Below are positions 7,837 through 16,679 of a stretch of 64,000 nt of DNA, piece by piece. Every line of letters begins with the position of its first letter. Within the stretch, counting starts at the first letter, position 1. Position numbers and translations under genes: made by a program. The stretch lies in the NCBI GenBank assembly GCA_017889545.1, contig JAGFZV010000012.1, positions 19,147 to 83,146 on the forward strand. The letters are read 5' to 3'. This DNA is from Bacillota bacterium (GTDB lineage Bacteria; Bacillota; Negativicutes; CTSoil-072). Below the pieces are notes generated by a model, which saw only the letters and a program-made list of their open reading frames with translations, had not been told where the DNA came from and ran no database searches.

Positions 7837-9045
7837 TTGAAGCGTGTTTATTTAGATAATTCGGCTACAACCCAGACACATGAAGAAGTAGCCAAAATTA
7901 TGGTGGAATATATGACGGAGAAATACGGTAATCCGTCAAGTATTCATTCGTTTGGCCGGGAAGCGCATAAAGCGATAGAGGAAGCACGTGCGCAAGTCGC
8001 AACGTTACTAGGCGCAAACCCGAATGAAATCTTTTTTACCAGCGGTGGGACAGAAGCGGACAATCTGGCAATAAAAGGGGTCGCCCTTGCAAATCGCAAA
8101 AAGGGAAATCATATTATTACTACGGCAATAGAGCATCATGCAGTCTTGCATTCATGTGAATTTTTAGAAAAAGAAGGGTTTGTCGTAACCTATTTGCCGG
8201 TAGACGAAAATGCGATGGTTAGTCTTGAAGACGTTAGAAAAGCAATCACAGATCAAACCATTTTGATTAGCGTAATGTATGCTAATAATGAAGTCGGCAC
8301 AATGCAGCCTATTCGGGAGATTGGTCAATTAGCCAAAGAAAAAGGGATTTACTTCCATACTGATGCGGTGCAGGCGGTAGGAAGTTATCCTGTGAATGTA
8401 AACGATGATCACATTGATTTGCTTTCTTTATCCGGACACAAATTTAATGGGCCGAAAGGCATTGGCGCGTTGTATGTTCGGCGCGGCGTCCGGATCGGCT
8501 CTATACAAAAAGGCGGATCTCAGGAACGAGGAATGCGGGCAGGTACGGAGAATGTTCCCGGGATTATTGGCTTAGGGAAAGCGTCTGAACTTGCCGGCGC
8601 TGAAATGGATGAAAAAATAAAAAAACTTACCGGATTGCGGGAAAAGTTAATCGAAGGAATTATAGCCAAAATTCCGGATGTAAAGTTAAATGGTCATCGC
8701 ACAGCGCGTTTACCAGGGAATGTAAATTTTAGCTTCCTTTATGTTGAGGGCGAATCTTTGCTGCTCAATCTGGATTTAAAGGGAGTTGCCGCTTCCAGCG
8801 GTTCAGCATGCACTTCCGGATCCTTGGACCCTTCGCATGTTCTGTTGGCGATGGGCCTCACGCATGAAGTGGCGCATGGATCATTGAGACTTTCTTTGGG
8901 ACGGAACAATACAGAGGCTGATGCGGACTATTGCCTGGAGGTTCTGCCGGGGATTTTGGAAAGACTGCGCAGTATGTCGCCGTTATACGCTTCGTATGCA
9001 GCTTCTGCTTCCAATCCTTGCAGTCAGTGCCAGCGGCACGGATAA
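7837..9045 (+). CDS. nifS: Cysteine desulfurase (NifS/IscS family)
   Basis: A PLP enzyme taking sulfur from cysteine for Fe-S clusters and tRNA thiolation. It has 402 residues, with the PLP lysine K202 in SLSGHKFNGPKG and the persulfide cysteine C325 in the long active-site loop (ASSGSACTSG) typical of group I enzymes. TTG 7837 is preferred: the AGGGGG ribosome-binding site at 7822-7827 is 9 bases upstream and the protein then begins LKRVYLDNSATT as in homologues; ATG 7828 abuts that site. The C-terminus ends with an extra CSQCQRHG tail. It lies 13 bases after the Rrf2 gene and is followed by iscU and mnmA, which use its sulfur. Confidence 0.96.
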   Translation: MKRVYLDNSATTQTHEEVAKIMVEYMTEKYGNPSSIHSFGREAHKAIEEARAQVATLLGANPNEIFFTSGGTEADNLAIKGVALANRKKGNHIITTAIEHHAVLHSCEFLEKEGFVVTYLPVDENAMVSLEDVRKAITDQTILISVMYANNEVGTMQPIREIGQLAKEKGIYFHTDAVQAVGSYPVNVNDDHIDLLSLSGHKFNGPKGIGALYVRRGVRIGSIQKGGSQERGMRAGTENVPGIIGLGKASELAGAEMDEKIKKLTGLREKLIEGIIAKIPDVKLNGHRTARLPGNVNFSFLYVEGESLLLNLDLKGVAASSGSACTSGSLDPSHVLLAMGLTHEVAHGSLRLSLGRNNTEADADYCLEVLPGILERLRSMSPLYASYAASASNPCSQCQRHG

Positions 9046-9087
9046 TTAAGCTTTGGCTGTTAACGAAGATAAAGGAGAGAATATGCG

Positions 9088-9459
9088 ATGTATACAGAAA
9101 AAGTAATGGATCATTTTACGAACCCGCGTAATGTCGGTGAAATCAGTGATGCGAATGGTGTCGGTGAAGTCGGAAATGCCAAATGCGGAGATATCATGCG
9201 TATTTATTTGAAAGTAGAAGACAACATCATTAAAGATGTGAAATTTAAAACTTTTGGCTGCGGCGCAGCGATCGCGACCAGCAGCATGGTTACGGAAATG
9301 GTGAAGGGAAAAACTCTTGAGGAAGCGCTGGAGATTTCTAATCAGGCCGTAGCAGAAGCATTGGGCGGGTTGCCGCCGGCAAAGATGCACTGCTCCAATT
9401 TAGCAGCGGATGCTTTGCATGAGGCAATTAAAAACTATATTGAAAATAAAGGACAGTGA
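9088..9459 (+). CDS. iscU: IscU/NifU-type Fe-S cluster assembly scaffold
   Basis: 123 residues, the length of a single-domain IscU. Cluster ligands are C33 with D35 (AKCGD), C58 (FGCGAA) and H101-C102 (KMHCSN). It receives sulfur from the adjacent desulfurase and assembles [2Fe-2S]/[4Fe-4S] clusters. Firmicutes often use SufU instead; this protein lacks the SufU insertion and looks like the NifU N-terminal domain common in anaerobes. A GGAGAG ribosome-binding site precedes the ATG. Confidence 0.95.
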   Translation: MYTEKVMDHFTNPRNVGEISDANGVGEVGNAKCGDIMRIYLKVEDNIIKDVKFKTFGCGAAIATSSMVTEMVKGKTLEEALEISNQAVAEALGGLPPAKMHCSNLAADALHEAIKNYIENKGQ

Positions 9460-9468
9460 GTATATTTC

Positions 9469-10581
9469 ATGTGTGCTAAACCCAGAGTGGTTGTCGCCAT
9501 GAGCGGAGGGGTGGACAGTTCTTTAACTGCCGCCCTTCTTGTGCATCAGGGCTATGACGTTATCGGCGCCACCATGCAGATTTGGGAAAACTCTGCTGAA
9601 ACAATTGATCCGGATCACCGGGGCTGTTGTTCTTTATCAGCAATTGATGATGCCCGCCGAGTGGCTGATCAAATCGGTATCCCGTATTATGTGTTCAATT
9701 TTCGCGAGATGTTTCATGATAAAGTGATTCGCTATTTCATTGATGAATATGCGGTTGGCAGAACGCCTAATCCATGTGTTGCCTGTAATCGGTATCTTAA
9801 GTTTGAGGGATTTTTGCAGCGAGCGCTGGCTTTGGAAGCAGATTTTATTGCAACCGGTCATTATGCCAGAATTAATTTTGACAAGAATAGTGAACGGTAT
9901 GTATTGCGTAAAGGAATTGATCAGTCCAAGGACCAGTCGTATGCGCTGTATCATTTGAACCAGAGAACACTAGAGCATTTTTTGATGCCGCTGGGTGATT
10001 ATACAAAACAGCAAACGAGGCAAATGGCTCGCGATTTAGGCTTAAGCGTTGCGGAAAAACCGGATAGTCAAGAAATTTGCTTTGTACCGGATGATGATTA
10101 TAAAAATTTTCTTAGCCAGCGTGTTCCGGAAATTCTAAAGCCGGGAAACATTGTTGATCTTCAAGGCAAAATTCTTGGCCGGCATCAGGGTCTTCCGCTC
10201 TATACGATTGGGCAGCGCAAGGGACTCGGAATCGCGGCTGGCAAACCGCTTTATGTTGTTGCGCTTCGTCCGGAAAAAAACGAAGTGGTGGTTGGGATAA
10301 ACCAAGAAGTTTTCTCAACGGAATTAATTGCGGATGATTTTAATTATGTATCCGGTGATCCTTTTGAAAAACCGATTTTGGTTAAAGCAAAAATCCGTTA
10401 TAATGCGGTAGAAAAAGATGCTTGGGTGACGCCTCTGCCGAATGGAAAAGTTCATATCCGGTTTATTGAACCGCAACGGGCGATTACAGCCGGACAGTCG
10501 GTTGTATTATATGATCAAGATATGGTTTTGGGCGGTGGGACGATCATTGGCAATGGTGAAATTCCGAAAGAAGGCATGTAG
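9469..10581 (+). CDS. mnmA: tRNA-specific 2-thiouridylase MnmA
   Basis: Makes 2-thiouridine at position 34 of tRNA-Lys, -Glu and -Gln, taking persulfide sulfur from a cysteine desulfurase. The 370 residues include the PP-loop SGGVDSS (12-18) and the two catalytic cysteines C103 (NPCVACNR) and C204 (SQEICFVPD), followed by the C-terminal beta domains. It is the last gene of the rrf2-nifS-iscU-mnmA operon, which couples sulfur supply to its use, and ends in a terminator that starts at the stop codon. Confidence 0.97.
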   Translation: MCAKPRVVVAMSGGVDSSLTAALLVHQGYDVIGATMQIWENSAETIDPDHRGCCSLSAIDDARRVADQIGIPYYVFNFREMFHDKVIRYFIDEYAVGRTPNPCVACNRYLKFEGFLQRALALEADFIATGHYARINFDKNSERYVLRKGIDQSKDQSYALYHLNQRTLEHFLMPLGDYTKQQTRQMARDLGLSVAEKPDSQEICFVPDDDYKNFLSQRVPEILKPGNIVDLQGKILGRHQGLPLYTIGQRKGLGIAAGKPLYVVALRPEKNEVVVGINQEVFSTELIADDFNYVSGDPFEKPILVKAKIRYNAVEKDAWVTPLPNGKVHIRFIEPQRAITAGQSVVLYDQDMVLGGGTIIGNGEIPKEGM

Positions 10582-10610
10582 AAAAGACTTGACTTGCGTC
10601 GAGTCTTTTC
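10581..10610 (+). terminator. Rho-independent terminator after mnmA
   Basis: GAAAAGACTTGAC (10581-10593) pairs with the complementary arm 10598-10610 (one G-T wobble) around TTGC. The T-run is the TTTTC of the 3' arm. Its outer stem AAAAGACTTG is shared with the alaS terminator. Confidence 0.75.
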
Positions 10611-10642
10611 TACTTACGGTATTTTCCAAAAAGAGCCATTTA

Positions 10643-10671
10643 TTGACACTCGAAGATAAATTAGGTATAAT
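10643..10671 (+). promoter_or_regulatory. Sigma-A promoter of alaS
   Basis: TTGACA (10643-10648), a 17-base spacer and TATAAT (10666-10671). The leader is only about 30 bases, so there is no room for a T-box. Confidence 0.82.
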
Positions 10672-10705
10672 CCAATAGATAGTGCCTTATTTGAAGTGGA
10701 GGTTG

Positions 10706-13324
10706 ATGAAGTTGACAGGAAACGAACTGCGTAAAAAATTTTTGCAGTTTTTTGCCAGTAAAGATCATTTAATATTACCAAGTTATCCGCTGATCCCTGA
10801 AAATGATCCCAGCTTATTATTAATCGGCGCAGGAATGGCGCCGTTTAAACCTTTTTTTACTGGAAAAATGACGCCGCCGCACCCGCGTATTGCAACCAGC
10901 CAACGGTGTATTCGTACCGGTGACATTGAAAATGTTGGACGAACCGCCAGACACCATACCTTTTTTGAGATGTTGGGTAATTTTTCTTTTGGCGATTATT
11001 TTAAAAAAGAAGCAATTTCCTGGGCTTGGGAATTTGTAACTAAGGAATTGCAATTACCGATAGAGAAATTATGGATTACGATCCATACAGAAGATGATGA
11101 AGCATTTGATATCTGGCATGACATAATTGGTTTGCCGTCGGAGCGGATCGTTCGCTTGGAAGATAATTTTTGGGAAATTGGTCCGGGACCATGCGGGCCA
11201 TGTTCGGAAATTTATGTTGACCTTGGTGAACAACGCGGATGCGGAAGTCCGGAATGCGCTGTCGGCTGTGATTGCGACCGTTTCCTGGAGATTTGGAATC
11301 TGGTATTTACTCAATTCAATCGTGACGAAGATGGTAATTATACACCCTTAGCAAAAAAGAACATTGATACCGGCGCTGGGTTGGAACGAATAGCGTCTGT
11401 ATTGCAAAATAAACCATCCAATTTTGAAACGGACTTATTATATCCGATCATTGAACATGCTTCTGCTCTTGCCGGTGTGCCGTATGGTCAGGCATCGAAC
11501 AGCGACATCTCTTTAAAGGTGATCGCTGATCACGCTCGCAGTATGGTCGTAATGATTGCCGATGGAGTGCTTCCGTCTAATGAAGGCCGCGGTTATGTCC
11601 TGCGGCGAGTTCTGCGACGCGCGGTCCGTCACGGCCGTCTCTTGGGAATTGAAAAACCATTTCTTACAGATATTGTTGATGTTGTGGGTATTCTTTTTGC
11701 AGAACCTTATCCTTATATCACAGAGAAAAAAGCCTATATTAAGAAAGTTGTCGCATTGGAAGAACAACGGTTCCATACAACGTTGGCGCAGGGAACGGAC
11801 TTGCTGGCTGGCCATATTCAAGAGATGAAAGAAGCATGCAGGGAGGTTCTTGACGGGGAAACTGCATTCCAGTTATACGATACGTTCGGATTTCCATGGG
11901 AATTAACGCATGAAATCTTATTGGAACACGGCTTGAGGCTTGATAAGCAGGCGTTTGATCAAGCGATGCAGGAACAGCGGGCCAGGGCCAGGGCCGGCAG
12001 GCAGGAAAACGAGGCAAAGACAGTGATGCCGGATTTATCCGGATACGATGTATCGAAGCTGCGCTATTCCGAAACAGCCGATTCTGCTCACGTATTTTTA
12101 TTATTGCGCGATGGCAAGGTGACCGATGAGATCCATGACGGAGAGGAAGTAGCCATCATTTTAGACGTTACTTCTTTTTACGCTGAAGGCGGCGGACAAA
12201 TTGGCGATTCAGGGCTCATAACGGGCCCCATGGGGAACATGCAAGTTACGGTAACCCGTAAACTGCCGGACGGCACCATTTATCATTTGGGACAAGTCTT
12301 GGAAGGATCGATCAAAACCGGCGAATGTGTTGTCATTCAACCGGATATTGAAAAGAAAAGGGACACAGCCCGAAATCATACCGCCACGCATTTGCTTCAG
12401 GCTGCTCTGCGGAAAGTTTTAGGAACTCATGTAAACCAAGCTGGATCTTCTGTTGATCCGGATCGATTGCGGTTTGACTTTTCCCATTTTTCTCCGGCTG
12501 CTGAGGATCAATTGGCGGAAGTGGAGCAGATTGTAAATCAAGCTATCTGGGACGCTCTTTCTGTTGATGCTATTGAAACGTCACAGGAGGATGCCCGTGA
12601 GATGGGGGCAATGGCGCTATTCGGCGAAAAGTATGGAGACAAAGTAAGGGTCGTAGCTGCCGGTGATTTCAGTAAAGAATTATGCGGTGGAACTCATGTT
12701 AAGAACACGGCCGAAATCGGATTGTTTACTATTCTCAGCGAAGCGGGTATTGGTGCCGGATTGCGTCGTATCGAAGCGGTCACTGGTCGCGGTGCTTACC
12801 GGCAACTGAAAAAAATGAGTAATGTTTTAACGGCATCGGCAGCGAAATTAAAAACCCGGAACGAAGATTTGCCGGAAAAAATTGACGCTTCGCTAGCGCG
12901 GGAAAAACAATTGGAACAGGAATTAGCGATCGCTAATAATAAGCTTGACAAAGTAATTGTTGAAGAGCTGATCGCTGCTCAACAGATAGTCGGTGAAGTG
13001 AGTATTGTGGCATCTCAGGCCACGGTTGCCGATATGAACGCATTACGTTCTTTAGCTGACAAAGTGCGGGATCGTTTGCAATGCGGTGTCGTTATCTTGG
13101 GGGCAGTGAACCAGGATAAAGTCAATTTTGTAGCAATGGCGACAGCTGAGGCGTTGAATAAAGGAATTCATGCTGGAAACATTGTCAAAGAAATGGCCCG
13201 GATAGCGGGTGGCGGCGGCGGTGGGCGCCCTGACATGGCTCAGGCGGGCGGACGTGAACCGCAAAAAATTGCTGCCGCTATACAGGCTGCTGTTGCGGTG
13301 GCCATTCGCCAAGTATCTTCCTGA
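10706..13324 (+). CDS. alaS: Alanyl-tRNA synthetase
   Basis: Class II synthetase of 872 residues with the full bacterial layout: catalytic core (RCIRTGDIENVGRTARHHTFFEMLGNF split over motifs 1-2), the editing domain with zinc ligands HxxxH (HTATHLL) and CxxxH (CGGTH), and the C-terminal DHHA1/glycine-rich domain (GGGGGGRPDMAQAGG). ATG 10706 gives MKLTGNELRKKF, typical for the family, but GGAGG (10698-10702) is only 3 bases away; TTG 10712 has 9-base spacing and may be the real start. It is transcribed alone from its own promoter to a strong terminator. Confidence 0.97.
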   Translation: MKLTGNELRKKFLQFFASKDHLILPSYPLIPENDPSLLLIGAGMAPFKPFFTGKMTPPHPRIATSQRCIRTGDIENVGRTARHHTFFEMLGNFSFGDYFKKEAISWAWEFVTKELQLPIEKLWITIHTEDDEAFDIWHDIIGLPSERIVRLEDNFWEIGPGPCGPCSEIYVDLGEQRGCGSPECAVGCDCDRFLEIWNLVFTQFNRDEDGNYTPLAKKNIDTGAGLERIASVLQNKPSNFETDLLYPIIEHASALAGVPYGQASNSDISLKVIADHARSMVVMIADGVLPSNEGRGYVLRRVLRRAVRHGRLLGIEKPFLTDIVDVVGILFAEPYPYITEKKAYIKKVVALEEQRFHTTLAQGTDLLAGHIQEMKEACREVLDGETAFQLYDTFGFPWELTHEILLEHGLRLDKQAFDQAMQEQRARARAGRQENEAKTVMPDLSGYDVSKLRYSETADSAHVFLLLRDGKVTDEIHDGEEVAIILDVTSFYAEGGGQIGDSGLITGPMGNMQVTVTRKLPDGTIYHLGQVLEGSIKTGECVVIQPDIEKKRDTARNHTATHLLQAALRKVLGTHVNQAGSSVDPDRLRFDFSHFSPAAEDQLAEVEQIVNQAIWDALSVDAIETSQEDAREMGAMALFGEKYGDKVRVVAAGDFSKELCGGTHVKNTAEIGLFTILSEAGIGAGLRRIEAVTGRGAYRQLKKMSNVLTASAAKLKTRNEDLPEKIDASLAREKQLEQELAIANNKLDKVIVEELIAAQQIVGEVSIVASQATVADMNALRSLADKVRDRLQCGVVILGAVNQDKVNFVAMATAEALNKGIHAGNIVKEMARIAGGGGGGRPDMAQAGGREPQKIAAAIQAAVAVAIRQVSS

Positions 13325-13340
13325 ACGATAAATTAGTAAT

Positions 13341-13388
13341 TGAAAAGACTTGGCGACTCACGGCGAGCCAAGTCTTTTCAGTTTTTTT
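13341..13388 (+). terminator. Strong rho-independent terminator after alaS
   Basis: A perfect 14-base stem TGAAAAGACTTGGC (13341-13354) / 13367-13380, followed by a run of seven T. It shares the AAGACTTGGCG core with the terminator after nusB. Confidence 0.92.
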
Positions 13389-13475
13389 CGCATTTTTCGA
13401 AAGGAAATAAGAAGGCGGGGTAGAAATATAGAATCAGATAGTAATTGTAAAAAGATGGCCAAGGAGGGGGAAATC

Positions 13476-13733
13476 ATGACGAATCCATCGGAGCATACAG
13501 TCATGTTTCGGGTCGACAACGAAGAAAAGAATAAAGCCGCAACGATCATTGATTCAGTGTACCAAGCATTAAAGGAGAAAGGCTACAATCCAATTGATCA
13601 GCTTGTCGGCTACCTCTCATCCGGTGATCCGACATACATCACCAGTTTTAATAATGCTCGCAGCTTGATCCGCACATTGGAACGGGATGAAATTTTGGAA
13701 GAATTGGTTCGTGCGTATGTAAAGGGGAAATAA
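13476..13733 (+). CDS. ireB: IreB family regulatory phosphoprotein (UPF0297/YrzL)
   Basis: 85 residues. The N-terminal half carries [15 protein letters not shown] and the C-terminal half [21 protein letters not shown], diagnostic of IreB/YrzL. In Enterococcus IreB is a substrate of the Ser/Thr kinase IreK and influences cephalosporin resistance. ATG 13476 is preceded by AAGGAGGGGG; upstream in-frame codons have no such site. The order alaS-ireB-ruvX-yrzB is conserved in Firmicutes; here a reductase gene intervenes. Its TAA overlaps the next ATG (TAATG), so translation is coupled. Confidence 0.95.
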   Translation: MTNPSEHTVMFRVDNEEKNKAATIIDSVYQALKEKGYNPIDQLVGYLSSGDPTYITSFNNARSLIRTLERDEILEELVRAYVKGK

Positions 13734-14680
13734 TGGAATACCAAACACTGGGGAATACGGACTTACAAGTATCACGGTTGTGTTTTGGTTCGCTCACAAT
13801 TAGCCCGCTACAGGCTAATTTGCCTCTGCAGGAGGGAGTTTCTGTAATCAGAGACGCTCTTGTTGCAGGGGTCAATTTTATTGATACCGCAGAATTATAT
13901 AACAATTACGAGTATATACGGTTGGCGTTGCGCGAGAAGCTGCGGCCAGTTTACGTTTGTTCAAAATCTTACGCGTATACCTATGATGCGATGAGAGAAA
14001 GCGTTGAAAAAGCTTGCCGGGCTATCGAACGCGACTATATCGATATTTTCATGATGCATGAACAGACTTCGCGGCTTACGTTGCAGGGGCATGCTGAGGC
14101 GTTAAAATATCTTGTTGACGCAAAACAAGCGGGTACGATCAGGGCAATCGGCGTTTCCACTCATACAGTGGAAGTTGTTCGCGCAGCTGCGATGTATGAT
14201 GAAATTGACGTGATCCATCCTATATTGAATAAACAGGGACTGGGCATTTGTGATGGAACTGCATTCGACATGCTATCAGCGATTCAATTTGCCGATAGCA
14301 TGGGTAAAGGGATTTATACGATGAAAGCCTTGGGTGGAGGGCATTTGTCTTCTGTTGCTCCTGCTGCTTTTGAGTGGATTCTGTCACAGACAGGAATCGA
14401 TGCCGTAGCAGTCGGCATGCAGTCACGGGAAGAAGTGAGGGTGAATGTTGCCATTTTCGCGGGACTTCAACCGGAGCAAAAAATGCTTAACCAGGTATTA
14501 GGGCGTCAAAGAAAATTGTTAATTGAAGAATGGTGTCTTGCTTGCGGAAAATGTGTTCAAGTCTGCCCAATGGGAGCCATCCAAATTGTTGAAGGGCAAG
14601 CCGTTTCCAATCTAAATAAATGTGTATTATGCGGGTACTGTGGGGCCCATTGTCCGGAATTCTGTATCAAAGTAATCTAA
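13733..14680 (+). CDS. Aldo/keto reductase with C-terminal 2[4Fe-4S] ferredoxin domain
   Basis: 315 residues. The N-terminal two thirds is an AKR barrel (NTDLQVSRLCFGSLT, NFIDTAELYNNYE, DYIDIFMMHEQ), with the usual catalytic Asp/Tyr and a lysine in CSKSYAYTYD. The C-terminus has two CxxCxxCxxxC motifs (CLACGKCVQVCP and CVLCGYCGAHCP), the ligands for two [4Fe-4S] clusters. Such fusions are frequent in anaerobes, with unknown substrates. It is inserted between ireB and ruvX and starts on the ireB stop codon, so it is part of that operon. Confidence 0.9.
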   Translation: MEYQTLGNTDLQVSRLCFGSLTISPLQANLPLQEGVSVIRDALVAGVNFIDTAELYNNYEYIRLALREKLRPVYVCSKSYAYTYDAMRESVEKACRAIERDYIDIFMMHEQTSRLTLQGHAEALKYLVDAKQAGTIRAIGVSTHTVEVVRAAAMYDEIDVIHPILNKQGLGICDGTAFDMLSAIQFADSMGKGIYTMKALGGGHLSSVAPAAFEWILSQTGIDAVAVGMQSREEVRVNVAIFAGLQPEQKMLNQVLGRQRKLLIEEWCLACGKCVQVCPMGAIQIVEGQAVSNLNKCVLCGYCGAHCPEFCIKVI

Positions 14681-14704
14681 AGGACAGGATAACAAGGAGG
14701 AACT

Positions 14705-15124
14705 ATGCGAATATTGGCGCTGGACGTTGGTGATAAAACGATTGGCTTGGCGATTAGCGATGAATTATTGTGTACGGCTCAGGGTGTGGATGTAATCCGT
14801 CGTTCGTCATGGATCAAGGACGTGGTGCAATTGAAAGATGTTATTGAACAGCATGGAGTAAACAGACTTTTGATTGGGATGCCACGAAACATGGATGGTT
14901 CTTATGGTCCAAGAAGTGAGATCGTTAAAAAATTTGTCGATAAGCTGCGCACCGAATTTCCGGAGCAGGAGTTTGTTTTTTGGGATGAACGGCTTTCTAC
15001 AGTTGCAGCACAGAAAAATTTAATTGCCGCTGATGTGAGCCGTGCTAAACGGCGCAAGGTCATTGATAAAATGGCTGCTGTTTTTATTTTACAGGGATAT
15101 TTGGATAGTCTGCGGCGAAGCTAA
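14705..15124 (+). CDS. ruvX: Putative pre-16S rRNA nuclease / Holliday junction resolvase-like RuvX (YqgF)
   Basis: 139 residues with an RNase H-like fold: the first acidic strand LALDVGDKTIGLA, then WDERLSTVAA and the last Asp in KRRKVIDKMAAVFILQ. YqgF proteins process the 5' end of 16S rRNA in E. coli and resemble RuvC resolvases. ATG 14705 follows AAGGAGG. Position between ireB and yrzB agrees with the family context. Confidence 0.94.
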   Translation: MRILALDVGDKTIGLAISDELLCTAQGVDVIRRSSWIKDVVQLKDVIEQHGVNRLLIGMPRNMDGSYGPRSEIVKKFVDKLRTEFPEQEFVFWDERLSTVAAQKNLIAADVSRAKRRKVIDKMAAVFILQGYLDSLRRS

Positions 15125-15130
15125 ACATTC

Positions 15131-15159
15131 TTGACAGGATCCAATTTCTAGTATAGAAT
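15131..15159 (+). promoter_or_regulatory. Sigma-A promoter before the DUF1292 gene
   Basis: TTGACA (15131-15136) and TAGAAT (15154-15159) with a 17-base spacer, 32 bases before the start codon. Confidence 0.68.
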
Positions 15160-15190
15160 AGCATTACATTAAAACAGAGAGGTGAATAAA

Positions 15191-15535
15191 ATGGCTGATT
15201 TTGAAGATAATGACCTTGATGATTTGGATAGTGAGCCTTGTGTTGTTGTTATGACCGACGAAGAAGGCAATGAATATTATTATCGTGAAGATATGATCAT
15301 TCCGATTGATGATAAACGGTTTGCAATTTTGGTACCGATTGACATTGAAGAAGAGTGCGAATGCGAAAGCCACGCCTGTGATTGCTGCGGCTCGGATGTC
15401 GATGCAGTGATCGCTCGTGTAGACAAAGACGCCGATGGAGAGGACGTCTATGTAGACCCTACTGACGAGGAATATGAACAAGTCATTAAGGCTTATGATG
15501 AAATTATTGCAGCAGAAGAGGAAGAGGCCGAATAG
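15191..15535 (+). CDS. yrzB: DUF1292 domain-containing protein (YrzB family)
   Basis: 114 residues, very acidic, with no predicted membrane segment. The N-terminal part (VVVMTDEEGNEYYYREDMIIPIDDKRFAILVPI) is the DUF1292 fold; the middle holds a cysteine cluster (CECESHACDCCGSD) that could bind a metal, which is inference. Function is unknown across Firmicutes. ATG 15191 follows AGAGAGGTG; the GTG at 15182 lies inside that site. It has its own promoter and its stop codon is inside the terminator hairpin, so it can be made as a single-gene transcript. Confidence 0.9.
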   Translation: MADFEDNDLDDLDSEPCVVVMTDEEGNEYYYREDMIIPIDDKRFAILVPIDIEEECECESHACDCCGSDVDAVIARVDKDADGEDVYVDPTDEEYEQVIKAYDEIIAAEEEEAE

Positions 15536-15548
15536 GCTTCTTTTTTTC
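15521..15548 (+). terminator. Terminator overlapping the end of yrzB
   Basis: GAAGAGGCC (15521-15529) pairs with GGCTTCTTT (15534-15542, two G-T pairs), followed by T-rich sequence to 15547. The stem includes the last codons of yrzB. Confidence 0.75.
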
Positions 15549-15655
15549 TGTCGCTTTGTTGTATAATGGAGTAGACTTGCTTTAGTCAAAGTGATCTAAG
15601 CAAAGAAACCAACAAGTGGAATATAGCGTAAGTGATAGAAAATTTGAGGTGGCAC

Positions 15656-16678
15656 GTGATACAGCACTATTTTCTCATGTTTCGTAAAAAAATAATATTA
15701 GCAGTAATTTTAATTTTGTGTCTTGGTTTTCTATTTTATTATCGTACGGTCAATTCTCCCGATGCTGCTTTTGTAGCGGCCGGTCAGCCAGTTTTGATTA
15801 CGGTAAAGCAGGGTATGAATGTGCAGCAAATAGGTGATAATTTGTACCAGCAGGGGATTATTGGAAATGTTACCGTTTTTCGTGTTGCAGCAAAACTGAA
15901 AGGACTTGAAAACTCATTGCAAGCCGGTGATTACGCGGTCGTACCCGGAACGAGCATGACCAGGGTGCTGCAAATGATGGCGCAGGGTGAGACTGCTTAT
16001 CAGCAAATAACCGTGCCCGAAGGGTATACGATTGACCAGATTGCTGATTTATTGGAGAAAAAACGTCTTGGCGGTGCGTCTCAGTTTAGAGCGGCAGCGA
16101 AAAAAAGCAGGGTGCTGGATTCTTCTTCGCAGAATCTAACGGTGAAATATGCTGTCGAAGGGTACGCATTTCCTAATACCTACCGATTTTCGTCTGGTAC
16201 TACTGAAGAGCAGATTTTGACGTTAATGCTGAAAGAATTTGATAAACAAATTACGCCCGAAATGAAAGACAGAGCCCAGGCACGGGGATTATCCATGCGG
16301 GACGTCATTATTTTGGCTTCGTTGGTGGAAAAAGAAGCACAATTGACACAGGATCGGCCTATTATTGCAGCTGTTTTTATGAACCGTTTAAAAATGGGGA
16401 TGCCTTTGCAGTCCTGTGCAACGATCCAATACATTCTAGGGTATCCTAAACCGGAATTGTCTGTTCAGGATACCATGATTTCTTCACCTTACAATACATA
16501 TCAGAATATGGGTTTGCCGCCCGGACCGATTGCCAATCCTGGTTTGGCTGCGATACAATCGGTTTTGTATCCCACAGAAACAGATTATTTGTATTTTGTT
16601 GCGGATAAACAAGGCGCCCATCACTTCAGCAAAACATACGAAGAACATTTGATTGCGATAGAGCAGGTGCGAAACTGA
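15656..16678 (+). CDS. mltG: Endolytic transglycosylase MltG
   Basis: 340 residues: a short cytoplasmic start, one transmembrane segment (about residues 10-30, KKIILAVILILCLGFLFYY), a LysM-like region and a YceG domain. The catalytic glutamate lies in LASLVEKEAQ, and the C-terminal NTYQNMGLPPGPIANPG motif is diagnostic. MltG cuts nascent peptidoglycan strands and sets their length. GTG 15656 is preferred because GAGGTGG (15646-15652) lies just upstream; GTG 15632 and ATG 15680 are alternatives. A TATAAT at 15562-15567 may start this transcript, but its -35 is poor. Confidence 0.94.
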   Translation: MIQHYFLMFRKKIILAVILILCLGFLFYYRTVNSPDAAFVAAGQPVLITVKQGMNVQQIGDNLYQQGIIGNVTVFRVAAKLKGLENSLQAGDYAVVPGTSMTRVLQMMAQGETAYQQITVPEGYTIDQIADLLEKKRLGGASQFRAAAKKSRVLDSSSQNLTVKYAVEGYAFPNTYRFSSGTTEEQILTLMLKEFDKQITPEMKDRAQARGLSMRDVIILASLVEKEAQLTQDRPIIAAVFMNRLKMGMPLQSCATIQYILGYPKPELSVQDTMISSPYNTYQNMGLPPGPIANPGLAAIQSVLYPTETDYLYFVADKQGAHHFSKTYEEHLIAIEQVRN

Positions 16679-16679
16679 T

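Noticed and set aside
10611..10705. Possible T-box leader before alaS
   Set aside because: The consensus promoter lies only about 35 bases upstream of the start, leaving no room.
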